A stretch of DNA of 64,000 nucleotides, taken from assembly GCA_013368325.1 (NCBI GenBank), contig JAACJK010000058.1, positions 496,001 through 560,000 on the forward strand, in the 5' to 3' direction. Below, piece after piece: positions 32,555 through 44,054 of the stretch. How positions within the stretch are numbered: position 1 is the first letter of the stretch; the number at the start of each line of letters is the position of its first letter. Below the pieces are notes generated by a model that ran no database searches, was not told where the DNA came from, and saw only the letters and a list, made by a program, of their open reading frames with translations. Source of the DNA: Ephemerocybe angulata. Taxonomy: Eukaryota > Basidiomycota > Agaricomycetes > Agaricales > Psathyrellaceae. The position numbers and the translations under genes were made by a program.

Positions 32555-34654
32555 ATGGCAGTAAAACTATACTTCCGTCCCACATACGCAAACCAGACGG
32601 GAGCTCAGCTTATCGCGGCCTTGGTAAACTGCGTGTTAGTCCGCTCGTTCCCGGGCCCTCCGATATGCCGAGTAGCTAACCATTCCTTCCCTTCGCCTAC
32701 AGCTTCTATGGCATCGCACTTGTAAGCAGGCCGTCTCCATTCGCATACTCCCTATGTTGAGAGTGCTCACTCGCCACAGCTATTTACTTTGCAGTACTTC
32801 CGCCGTCATGCGAAGGGCGACCCCGTATATGTTAGGCTTCTGATCCTGCTCATGATGTGAGTACTTCTCGCTCGCAGACGCGCTCAGTAATCTGATGAGC
32901 TTCTCATCGCTGTCGCCTACAGCGTTCTCGCGACTCTACAGACCATCTTTGTGAACCACCAGTTCTACAGGGACACAATCAGCAAGCATGGGGCCCCTGC
33001 GAGTGTTTTGGGTTTGATTGAGCCGTAAGCCGAGGGCTGAAGTTTGCTTTGATATTATTTCGAGAGGTGCTGATGAGGCTTGGTACGGGAAAACAGATCT
33101 CTTCCAGTGAGTCCCAGAATCGAAATGGCTGTAACTTGGATCTGACTCTCCGCAGGGAAAATTCCTCTGCATCGTAAGCCAGCGCTTAATTCTCATGTGA
33201 GGGAAAAGGCCTGATTAGCTCCAGTACTTGATTACCTTTGTCGCGCAAATGTACGCTTTCCCGCTCACCCAAAGCTCGCAACATACTCACGTCGCATTCT
33301 ATCATCTTAGCTTCTTCGCTACCAGAATCTGGGTCTGTGAGTTGCAACGTCCCCATCGAGCGTAGGGTTATTGAATGCGAGCGACCTCCGGCGCACACAG
33401 TGACCAAGAACGTAGCGCGAGTGGCCCGCCTGGCGATTTTGCCTATCGTGAGTTCAATAGGCCACAACTAACGCAGATTTGACTTAAATTCCGCGGACGC
33501 GGCACAGGTTGCACTTGCTATAACACAACTTGGATCAGGGAGCTGTGAGTTTTTCTTTGCGTAATGAAAACTTGAAGGCAAGCTGCTGACGTTGGCCGCG
33601 ACTTTGGGTATGAAGATATTGTCCACATTGAGTGAGTCCGGCTTTTACTATGATCAATGAAGTTGGCTATCATGCACGTCTGACACCGTCCCGCGGTTCT
33701 GTAGAGCTACTGCCAAGACGTTCGTGAGACTCAGCGACTACGTCGATCCCGTCAGGGTACCGACCAATCCTCTCAAAGCATGTTTCACATCCCACTGATG
33801 TCGCATTGAATTTCTGCATTTAGGTAGCCTCTATAGTTCAGGCAGCTGCAACGGCAGCGGGCGATGCGATTATTACCTTCACACTGATATATGTATACCA
33901 GATGCATCGTTCAGGGTCTCAGAAGTAAGTGTGTGGTGACTTTGTATTCCTGCTTAGAGGTCGGATTTGTTAACATTCTTGTGGGCTCCAGGACGAACTC
34001 TGTTATTGACCGGTTGGTGATTTATACTATTAACCGAGCTGCAGCGACGAGGTGAGCTCTTGCCAAACATTTTCATAGCAGTCTGATATCTCATTAAAAT
34101 TATCCATGGAACTTTAGCATCTGCGCTATCCTTAATGTTGTCTTTGTGCGTGCGGCCTACTTATTCTAACAAATAAGCGCCGTGACCTCATCGCCTACGT
34201 CGCCAGTTCACTCGAGTTAATGGGACCTATTATTTGTACGCCCTGGTTCTACATGTCATGTATGGCTATGTGCATAAGTCTGACCTCCACTATATAGCCT
34301 TGTCCCCGCGCTCATGACTTCGCAACGTGAGTATCCCCCACTTCGACGAGAGAGTTACTTACCAACAGCCTCCTCCATTAGTATATGTCATTTCGGCGGT
34401 CAGCATGTAAGCGTGACTTTCTGAGGCTCTCACTCTCTCTAGCATTGTCTAAGCGTTATTTGTAAAGCCTGACTTCCCGTGAGTCTCTGCGGGAAGATGT
34501 TGATTCCGCGCTGGGCGCTAAAAAGGAGAATGGGAGCGTCACAAAGGTTGAGACCAAGGTGAGTCGGGAAAAGAGCGAAAATCTTGAATATCAGCTGTGG
34601 GGCCAGTACTAAATCAGCTCCTAGGGCTACACAGAGTCTGAGAAGAGTGTTTAG
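32555..34654 (+). CDS. DUF6534 multi-pass membrane protein, paralogue 2 (20 exons)
   Basis: Exons: 32555-32634, 32703-32721, 32780-32856, 32923-33024, 33097-33106, 33156-33173, 33225-33250, 33311-33336, 33401-33447, 33508-33544, 33616-33631, 33705-33756, 33824-33924, 33992-34051, 34118-34145, 34207-34235, 34298-34326, 34382-34406, 34468-34558, 34625-34654; 300 residues. Same topology and motifs as paralogue 1: TYANQTGAQLIAALVN, LQYFRRHAKGDPVYVRL, LATLQTIFVNHQFYR, SVIDRLVIYTINRAAATSIC, LTSRESLREDVDS, ending GYTESEKSV. Exon lengths are identical except that exons 10 and 11 of paralogue 1 are fused here (37 nt) and the penultimate exon is 3 nt longer. Tandem duplicate; function unknown. Confidence 0.88.
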
Positions 34655-36354
34655 CTCCAGTACATTATGTAGTCCCAAATCCCAATACACGACACTGGGG
34701 GAATTGTTCAAGTTTCTAGTCGATTTCAAGCATGACTCGTCATATTTCTAGCAACCATCAAGCAAATATATTATGCTCAATTGATACTTATTCCACTGCA
34801 CACCTCCCCGCCCAATGCTGGTCAATAAATTCACCGATACGACACACTGGGACGAGATGGTATGGGCCGGGTTCGAACTCGAGGCATTCATGGCTATAGC
34901 CCCCGTGATCGCATCTGTCGCAGGACAACCCAGGGACAACCGAAGGCTTTGCTGTCAATGTCATCCTCGTCCACAACCACGACGATGAAGACCTTCAGCC
35001 CTGGCTTAGTGCTTATCATTGAGAAGGAAACCGATGGGATGAGGTATCCTAGTCTCTATGCGCTTCCAACCTATGCATGAAGCTTTGAAGGCTCGATTCA
35101 AAGGCTAAGATGTCCATGTGATGTGGTTTTCGCAAAAAATGTGCGTATTCCAGCGTCGCTAGTGTGCTGTCCTGTTGACTGCATTGCAGGTAGAATGTCA
35201 GTCAGATATTGAGAAGGCCGTCTACAGCTCTCCAGCTTGCTCAAGGCTCCGAGGGAACCGAGACCCGAGGAGAATGAATAGCAGGAGAGCAATGATTGCA
35301 GAAGCGGGGCTGGGGTAGAGAACAGCTTGGCTTCTGATTAACTTCCTCCTAACCGCAGATGAAATCATTCTTCCAGCTTCAGGAAAACGGATTTCCGTGT
35401 GTGGGTGGGTGCGCAGGTATACGGTGCTTAGACCAGGGCAAAACATAGAGGATATTATCAGGCCCTCAGCCTGCGGAGGTCCAAGTTTCGTTCTGCTGGG
35501 CAGGTATCACGGATGAACCTGAAGAGGACGCCGCAGTTAGCGGAGGGTGCTGTCGACAACGAGCATATTTCCAATTAATCTTTTAATTATTTTTGGATCA
35601 TTACAGAACGTGGAACAGTGTCAAGCGTTGATGTGCGCACCTGTAGGCCAAGTTAACTGGTCAGCCCACAAAATCCCTCTACTCCTTCCTCTTTCTTCCC
35701 GCCGTCACCTCTCCCATCGTCGTCGTCGTCGCCACCGTCGAGCTCGCTGTCTTTCCCGCCGTGCTCGCCTTCAAGCCATCGCCGCGAGCTTCGGGAAGCG
35801 ACCAATCTGTGTCTGGCTGGACAAAGCGTGCATCCGAGTCAGGCTCTGTGCATTCTTGTCTGTGTCGCTTGGACCTTGAACTGTATTGTCAGTCGTCTCG
35901 ACAACAATAGTGGCGAGGCGAGAGGCAAACAGGTGAGCTGGCTGTATGAGGACCGATTAGCCCGGGTACTTACACTTTATTACCTCTTAGGCATTGATCC
36001 TACGTCTTCGACGTGCTGAGCTTGCATCTGGTGCTGTTCTCGTGCTTGGGCCCTTCTCTTTCACAGACTCCCTACCGTCTCTTGTTGCAGCTGCCCCACA
36101 TTCTAAAAGTTCCGCCAACAAAACGAACATTTTAACCCCCATTCTTATTCCTATTTTTCTATATTTTTATAATTTGTCTCAGTCCCAGTCGATCCCACCT
36201 TACTCTCTTCCCCGAACCACCACCACCGACCCGCAGTGACGACCCCATTCTACCCCGATATCTACCCCGCCATTGACGAACCGCCTATACCAACACAGCT
36301 CGCCCACAAACTGCACCACTTTCTGCAACCCGCCGCGTTGGTTGGTTTGGAAGA
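34655..36354. other. intergenic and leader of the RNA-binding protein gene
   Basis: Contains a decayed coding-like stretch (34820-35030). Near the right end is pyrimidine-rich leader sequence with a probable 5' UTR intron at 35933-35990 (GTGAGC donor, CTCTTAG acceptor). Confidence 0.5.
34820..35030 (+). pseudogene. possible relic of a protein-coding gene
   Basis: One frame reads WDEMVWAGFELEAFMAIAPV; a shifted frame continues TTEGFAVNVILVHNHDDEDL and PWLSAYH. Composition looks coding, but there is no start, no consistent frame and no splice sites to join the pieces. I do not recognise the family. It could also be chance. Confidence 0.3.
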
Positions 36355-39300
36355 ATGAACACGCCACCGAGATCACCCTCGCCGCTGGCCCTTTCCTCAA
36401 AGGCGAGCTCCACGACGAAGGTCATGCACACCCCCGCCAAGCAGGATATGCCTACCGTCGATGCCACCGCCACGGCGAGCTCCCCCCACGCCCTCGCACA
36501 CGTTGGGCCGGGGCAGGTCACGACTCTGCCCTCTCATGCCGACGATGCCACTGCTCGCGTAGATGGGACATCCAGTATAGGAGTGGATTCGGAAGAGGCT
36601 CTCGATGCCGAGGTCGCGTCTGCCAACTCGTCTTCCAGTGAGGAAGTGGAGATATACCTGAACGACTTGGGGATGAGCGACGCCGTCGGATCTGGTGCGT
36701 CTGGAAAGGTGTTTGGACTTCAATCCACCGGTACGTCGCGTTCACCTCTCACCTCTTGTTGCCCACATCCCCATGTCACCATCTTATCTTATCGGGGCTT
36801 CGTTTGAATGCCGAGCCCGGCGTCTAATCACCCATGTGGGCAGATCCGGTGTTTCCGACCATTCTCTGTTCAGATGTGCTTGTCGGGACACGACCATTCA
36901 ACTCAGTTGCCCCTACGCGCTTGCTTGCGTCGATTCCCCACTATTGTTTTAGATGTTTGGATGGAGTGCTCTCAATTATGTGGCCGTGCATACTGGAATG
37001 CACCGACGGGGAGAAGCATTGAACGCTGATGCATACATGCTGACCCATTGAAGTCGAGCATCATACATCTAGCAAGGCTCGTTCGAAAGTTGATTCCACA
37101 GCTTGTTTCCTCCCTTCACCTCCGTAGCCTCTCCTGCCCCACTCACTCCTTTCCACATCCTTCTATACCTTCTATCTTCCCGGTTCGACACAAATCTCAC
37201 TAAACCGCTCCACTCTAGACGAACCTTCCGACACAAGCTCGCCCCTTATCCCAGTTCGCGGACGGGTCATCGCTGATTCGTTCTCCTCTCAGGCGACCGT
37301 CGCAGCTCCAGCAACGCTAGCTCCTCCTCTCCTCACGCCGACTCGTCGGGACACTGAGGCCTCTACCGATACCCATACCGTTACCAGGGGCGCAGCATCT
37401 AGTACCCACATCAACAGCACTACATCGGATACAACTATAGACGCAGGTCACACTACGACTACTACGACTATCGACACTAATTCCGGTCTACCTTCCACAC
37501 CATCACGCCGTGCCCCACCTCTCGACTCTCTCGAGCTCAGAAGCCAGCTGTTGTCTCCCGTCGGCGACCTTGTTGACTCACCGATCATCCCCCCTGTTAC
37601 CAGAATGAGCACCATTCCCCTTCCCGATATGTACGATCATGACGACCCGACTACCTTGCTGCCGAGGTCGATGGAGCAGATGGACATTCGCGAGGCGCAG
37701 ACAGCTTTGAGAAGGAGCCCTAAGGAGAAGACTAGGATGAGGGGACTGACCGTTGGTGGTGGCGGATCTGCACTGACGCCACCTCCATCCTCTCCGCTCC
37801 CTCCTCTACCGACCGGAGCTCCTCCTTCGACTGCCCCGCCCCACTTGACCTCCTTCTCGCAGACGACCACCGGGTTTGGGCAGCAGCAGCAGTTCTTGGA
37901 ATCCACCACGACCTCCGGCGCCGGAAGGAATGGCTCCGTTCCTTCCACCCCTCCCATCGGTATGCAGCCGACGACGAATTATACCCAATCGCAGCCTCTT
38001 CCACAACTCCCCACCTTCGCCCCGGGTTTGAGCGTCATCGACGAAGGTACCGCCGTCTCGAAGGATGACTTGCATTTGGATGCTAAGGGTGGCGGCGCCG
38101 CGGAGTATGAGAATGGGTATGGGAGGGAGGGCGACGAATTCCAGCAGAATATGGCAGAAGCGAATCAACAGCAGCAGAGGCAGAACGCGAACGTCACCAC
38201 CATTCAACCAGTCTACCAACAATACGGAACGATCACGGTTTCGAACTCAGTCGTTTCATTCCCTAACAGTGGGTCCAACGCCCCTTTGCCTACCTCTGGA
38301 GATTCGAATGGGATCTCGACTTCGACCTCGGCGACCAGTTTCCCTGGGCAGCAGAAGACCCCTAATGTTTACATCAACGGTCTGCCGCCTCATTTCCCTG
38401 AAGAGCAGTTGGAGGCGTTGGCGACGCCTTTTGGAGAGGTGAAGAGTGTGAGGACGTTCACCAGGCATGTGAGGGACAGCGAGAGCGGTTATGGTTTCGT
38501 ACTGTGAGTGGATTGCAATATTGTGTCTCGCTTTCAAGCTGATTCTAATGGTACTTGATAGATTCGAGACTGTTGAAGCTGCGGAGAAGTGCATCATTGC
38601 ATTGCGAAAGTGCAGGAACCTGCACCCGACCTTTTCTAAAGTTCGTTGCCCGTTTCCTTGGCGTCAGTCCTGTGTTTTCTGACGGTTTCGTGCAGCAAAT
38701 TCACAAGATACCTGGTACCGTGTACGCGCAGGCGAACACTAGTCAGGGCTCGAACACCTCGCTGTCAAATCTCCATCAGTGGGATTCGAACGCAAGTGAG
38801 GATGATGGAGATACCTCGTTCAAGGCGAGGATGGAGGCGTTGGCCGATCCTACGAGCACCAACCTGTATATGGAAGGGTTGCCTTTGAGTACGAACGATC
38901 GGGTATGTACTCCCCCCTTCCAGCCTATCCGATCTTGTCCTGATGGTCTTCAGACCCTTTCCGAGCTAGTCTTTCCTCATCGTGTGGTGAGCAGTCGCTT
39001 CTTCCAGACGAGGCTTAGCAACCCCCCAAGGATCATCGCCTTCGTCAGGTACGTTGTCTGTTAACACTCACTTTCTCCCGTTACTGACACCTTCCTCGTC
39101 TCTAGGTTGGAGACGCGAGTGGGAGCAGAGGAAGTCATCGAGCGCTACCACGGCAAGATAGTTCCTGGACCGGATGATGCTGGGGGTCGCATCAGCGTCA
39201 GGTTCGCTGACACCAGCGAGCAGAGAGAACTTAGGGTGTGTTATCTTGTATCCTTTCTATCGCTTCAGGGTTCTGACTTGACCTCTTTAGCGTCAGGAGC

Positions 39301-41114
39301 GTACTATCAAGGAGGGAGGATCCACGGGCGAGGTTTCACCTGGTCAACTCACGATCGCACAGGCCGCTTTGCTCAACCTTCGAGGACAAGACTTGCGCGG
39401 TGGTACCAGCCCTTATCCGAACAGCGCGGGGACTCCTATCACTACCTCTCTTCCTTCCGTCACCTCGACTCTTGCGATAAAGCCCGCACCCATCATTGGA
39501 TTCTCGAACCGAGGAGGTCTGGATTGGGCCGCCCACGACGCTGCTGCCAGGATCCCCACTGGTGTTAGCGGCGTCTCTGGTCGCGAGATCATAGGATCGT
39601 CGCGCGAGTACGCCGTGAACTCGGCTTTGAGTGCGGTCAGCGGGCATGGCCTTGCCTTGGGGGGAACTGGGATGATTGCCGGTGGGGGAGGTACAGCTGG
39701 ACGCATCGCGAGGCTGGGGAATGGAGCTCCGGGTATCGACTATGGATCTGCATTTGCCGGGAGCCCGATCGGGACAATTGGGTCTCAGCAGCTGCAGCGG
39801 CAGCGACAGTACCAGGCCCTGGATGGGAATGGAGATGGGATGTCCGGGATGGGCATCCAAAACCCGTTCCAGACGGACTTCGCCCCTGCTCAGCGAGACT
39901 TCGATTCGATGGGACAGTATGGAGGTGGCCTTGCTGGTATGGACGGGACCATGGACCCAACTATGAAAGCGTTGTTGGAGTCGCTCGGTGGTGGAGGGGT
40001 GGATCAGCAACAGCAACAGGAGTTCTACCGGATGCAGATGGAGAGGTCAACTCCGTCGTCCTATGGGCATCTTCACCAGCAATCCAACGCCAGTCAACTT
40101 CAATACCCGACCTATGGAGGAAGTGGGGTCGCGTCGACCCATACCGGCTATACTCCTGCTGAGGAGTACATCATGAGGGCCCACGCCGAGAACGCTGCGA
40201 GGCAGAGGGACTACGGTGGTTCCAACTCAGACGTTCGCGCATCGCTTCTTCAGCAACAGCACCAAGCCGCCGCGAGGAAGAGGCCCAGTCCCTTGGACCT
40301 GGGGAGGCACGCCGCCGGGAGGAGGCAGGATGAGGGTGGGGTTGATATTGGTATTGGCGTGAGGGGGTATAGGATGCAGGCTTCGCTTGTTGGGATGAGC
40401 GACGAGGAGGTATTCCATGCTCAGGCTCAGGCTGAGAGGGAGGCGGAGCAACAGCAGATGGACTCGGCGGGCATGGATCAGCAGGATCACGAGCATGGGC
40501 ACCATATGCATGCGAGGGCGACGACGCTTCCACACCAGCAGCAACAGCACCAGCAGGCGAGGCGACGCAACTCCATTCTCACTGGCCCGCAGAGTGCGTC
40601 TGTCATCGTTGGAGGCCCTTCTGCGTCTGCGCGCGGGCAATCGAGGCATCACCAGCATAGCAGCATGAGCATCTCGAGCACGACTGCATTGAGAACGCCT
40701 CAGCATGCGTCTGCACCGACGATGGGTGGGCAGATGGAGCAGCAGCAGCAGCAGGGTGGGGGTCAGACGAGGCTTACCCTTACGGGTGATGGTCGGTCTG
40801 GGAGGCCGACGTTGACTTGGCGTTCCTCTTATGGCCAGGGTCAACAGCAGCAGATTGCGGTCTCTCAGGCGCAGTATGACGACCTTTCGCACTCGCCGAC
40901 CTCGACGCTGTCATCGGACTCTCCATCGTTGATCTCGCCTGCGCTCACGTATTCGTCGCAGCATACCCCCTCGACTTTGAGTCCTGCGACGCCCTTCTTT
41001 GGGTCTTTCAATAGCCAGAGCGATGGCTTTAGGGGTGCAGGGGTCGTTGAGAGGAAGGACCAGGGTGATGGCGTCAATGTGAAGGGGCATGCGTTGAGGG
41101 AGAGGCTGGCCTAG
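36355..41114 (+). CDS. large RNA-binding protein with two RRM domains
   Basis: Seven exons: 36355-36730, 37219-38503, 38562-38640, 38696-38902, 38954-39048, 39106-39235, 39291-41114; 1331 residues. A long Ser/Thr/Pro-rich N-terminus (1-500) precedes RRM1 (about 505-590: NVYINGLPPHFPEEQLEALA, SGYGFVLFETVEAAEKC). RRM2 (about 633-720: TNLYMEGLPLSTNDRTLSEL, PRIIAFVRLETR, ISVRFAD) follows. The spacing recalls RBMS/MSSP-type tandem RRM proteins that bind AU-rich single strands. The C-terminal 600 residues are Gln/Gly/Ser-rich (polyQ near 40735 and others), likely disordered and prone to condensates. Targets are unknown. Intron 1 is 488 bp, eight times the local norm, and I saw no extra exon in it. 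Confidence 0.87.
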
Positions 41115-43007
41115 GCGTATGGTGCGTTTGTTCGATGGACACATGTTTTGGTGCAATGGTTTCGCTTTTTCTCTTCTATATCCTCGTGAATCCCTTTCGT
41201 TTTCTCCCCACTCTCGTCGTCTACGTATATGTTCCTGCGATACTTGTTTCGTTCTTCATGATATCCCGATGCCAGCTTATATCCGATATCCGTAATACCG
41301 TTCTGATACCTATACTCTTACTTCGCGATGGAGTGTTCCTTGTCCCTGTTCTCTTGCATTTCTACTCGACTTCTCTCTTTACTATTGTTTCGATAACGCC
41401 AACACATACCATCCGCTTCGCGTCTACTTTCTCTTCTTTCGCTTCTATACACACACATGCATAACATCATTTCGTTTCGTTCCGTTGTCTGAGTACTATC
41501 CTCTTTTGTTCGTTTACGTCTTTCTGTTATTATATTGAATGGCGATGACAGTTTGCCGTTTCTTACCTGGGCCACTATTCTATTCTATCATGTTCCTGTT
41601 GTACCGATCTTTTGTGGTCTGCCTTTGAAAGTTGACATTTGAACCGTCGTATGTAGTCGTACTAGTAGTCGAATGAGATAATATGTTATCGCTTTGTGAC
41701 TTGCTTGTTTGTGTGGAGGGATTCGTGCACTTGAACGATAGGGAGAGTATGACCTTAGAGTTCGGAACGTGAGCTGTAAAAGTGGCTATTTCTCTCCACC
41801 AAGATAAGGTATTTTCGACTTCGCAGTGCTTGAACTCCATTGTTATCGGGAAAGACGGAGAGCAGGAAGCCGAAATCAATGCCATTCGAGCCTCTTTCGG
41901 TTCGAAGGTTTCTTGGCGAATCCATAGTATGTGCCGACGTGACGTTTTCTTCCTAGGACCGAACAAAAGAGCTGTGGCTTCAAGTACCCTGTGTGGCATT
42001 AGATGTGGGCGCTCGAGATAACCCAGTGGGTTAGTGCAATCAGCGTGGGAGATATATAGCTGTGACTGCCACTATAAGTATGCTGCGTTCTGGCCATGCT
42101 GCACGTCACTTGTTCTTCATGTTGCAACGAAAGCCTCCTCATACGACATCTTGCAAGCCTCAGCCTATTACTTTACACCGCACGCACACCCAATCGTCCG
42201 CTCAAAGGGCACCAGTGGCATGGACATCAAGTTGGAGTACCTCTTCCCCATCGCTATCGTCATTCGCCTGGCCAGCACTGTGTTTTTCGTAGTCGCGTCG
42301 GAGTAAGGTGCCGAGATCTTCCTGCATGGTGGCGGTTTTGCTTACCTTTTGGTGTGTAGGGGCCTTCCGTTGCTGATTCTGTGCATGTTGTCGATCGCTA
42401 CTGCTGGGAGGAGCTTGATGATGGCCCTTCGGGACGGCCCGTAGCTGAACTAATAATAACGCGTTTGAGCGACATTTGTCCTGCACGACTCGAGTACGGG
42501 CATACGGGAGCTGACGCCGTTACTCGGATCTTCCGATGATCTCTTCTGACTGCTGCGAGAAGGATTTGGAGGATGAAGGAAGGGTCGACGGGTCCACTTG
42601 GTAGTGTTGTTACTATGGGGCCACGGGTGTAATGAAGTCCCCAATTTCGTCGTGGATTACTGCCATGTACCCTACCAGCCTACTACATACGTCCCTACTC
42701 CATCTCCCTTGACCTGACGTCCAATTTAATCTATCACTCACCTCGTTCTCATTCTACTCTGATGATTATGCAGTTAAGATCCTCGTGTCTTCATCTTTGA
42801 TGCCAATCCTTTGAAAGCTCACAGGGGCGCTCTGCGGCTTGGTCATGTATCTGTGAGGCGTGGCCGTTGAACTGCGCGGCGCGCTTAGCCTTGATGTCGG
42901 GCGTCTAAACATCGGGCCAAAACTCTATGCAAGCATTGGGCCTATCTAACTATATAGTCGAAATGAAGGTAAGATAGAAGTATACATAAAGAAAGTTATC
43001 AAAGGAA
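41115..43007. other. convergent intergenic region
   Basis: AT-richer 3' UTR-like sequence up to about 41600. Around 42034-42306 a 90-codon frame ends in a hydrophobic stretch (YLFPIAIVIRLASTVFFVVA), but without homologue or splice support I do not call a gene. Confidence 0.45.
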
Positions 43008-44054
43008 TTAAGGATAGAAGACGTCGAAAGCATCCACAGGAGACCCACTTTGGGTAATCCCTCCACCAGGAATATAGATTCCTCCGCCGATGGAGGTCGC
43101 ACTGGTTCCATGCCTTGGTAGCTTCATCTTCTCCAACTTCTCCCAGGTATCCCTCTTGACATCGTAAGCCTCGACCTGGTCATACACTCCATTCGAGCCT
43201 TCGACCGGGTTGCCCTCCCCTCCGAACGCGTAGATCTTGCCCTTCACTTGGCCAGCCGCAATGCCACCCCTCGGAGTCGGCATTTTCCCATTCTTCACTA
43301 CCCACCCTTTCTTCAGGTTGTTCAGGTCCAGTGCGAAGACATCCCCCCGCACGTTCTCCTGACCCATGTCCCTTCCACCCAGAACGTAGAACACTCCATT
43401 GATGACTGCAGCCCCAGCGTGATCCCTCCGTCCTGGAAGCTTCTTCGCCTTCTCCGGGAGGCTAATCCACTTGCGCGTCCTGGTGTCGAATGCGGACACG
43501 TCGTCCACGGACTGCTGTACCTGCCCAGGAATGAGAGGCAGGACAGACTCTCCTCCAGCTAAGTAGACAACATCCTTGTACACTCCCATCGCTGCACTAC
43601 CCCTTGCGGTATCGTTTGCAGGCAAGGAGGGTAGGGAGGTCCAACTGTCCTTCGATGGGGTATACACCCAACTGTCGGGGGTCGCGCGCCAAATGCCGTC
43701 ATGTGAGTCGTAGAGACCGCCGAGGAGGTAGATCTTGCCGTCGACCACAGCGCCATTGGGGTGGTTGAGAGGAACGGGAGCCGGGGACGCGAGGCTCCAT
43801 TGGCGAGTGTGGAGCGAGTAGAATTGAAGGATTCCAGTCGTGTTGAAGGTGGGGGTATCACCGTTCATTGCGGGGATGATCCCTCCTAGGATTGCGAGGG
43901 TGGTCGAATTGAGAGCGAGTGTAACATGCTCTTGGCGAGGGTATAGAGTAATGGATGGAAGGGTGACCCAGCCTGACTTTGGAGACGATGCTGAGCCGAG
44001 AGCCAAGCCTGAAGCCAGGGAGACGAGCAACGTCAACAAGTTGAAGGACCTCAT
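43008..44054 (-). CDS. secreted kelch-repeat protein
   Basis: Single exon, 348 residues. Signal peptide MRSFNLLTLLVSLASGLALG. About six kelch motifs follow, with the characteristic GG and spaced Tyr/Trp: AVVDGKIYLLGGLYD, GVYKDVVYLAGGES, AVINGVFYVLGGRD, GQVKGKIYAFGGEGN, SIGGGIYIPGGG, alternating with W-containing strands (KDSWTSLPSL, RKWISLPEKA, RDTWEKLEKM). This predicts a beta-propeller. No catalytic residues of galactose oxidase type are evident, so a binding or structural role outside the cell is more likely. The start was chosen at the Met that yields the signal peptide; the frame is open further upstream to 44198. Reverse-strand TATATAAG lies at 44106-44113, 52 nt before the ATG. Confidence 0.88.
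   Translation of the reverse strand: MRSFNLLTLLVSLASGLALGSASSPKSGWVTLPSITLYPRQEHVTLALNSTTLAILGGIIPAMNGDTPTFNTTGILQFYSLHTRQWSLASPAPVPLNHPNGAVVDGKIYLLGGLYDSHDGIWRATPDSWVYTPSKDSWTSLPSLPANDTARGSAAMGVYKDVVYLAGGESVLPLIPGQVQQSVDDVSAFDTRTRKWISLPEKAKKLPGRRDHAGAAVINGVFYVLGGRDMGQENVRGDVFALDLNNLKKGWVVKNGKMPTPRGGIAAGQVKGKIYAFGGEGNPVEGSNGVYDQVEAYDVKRDTWEKLEKMKLPRHGTSATSIGGGIYIPGGGITQSGSPVDAFDVFYP

Noticed and set aside
34840..34900. GGGTTCGAACTC, resembling a tRNA T-loop
   Set aside because: No pairing T-stem and no A-box or cloverleaf on either strand.
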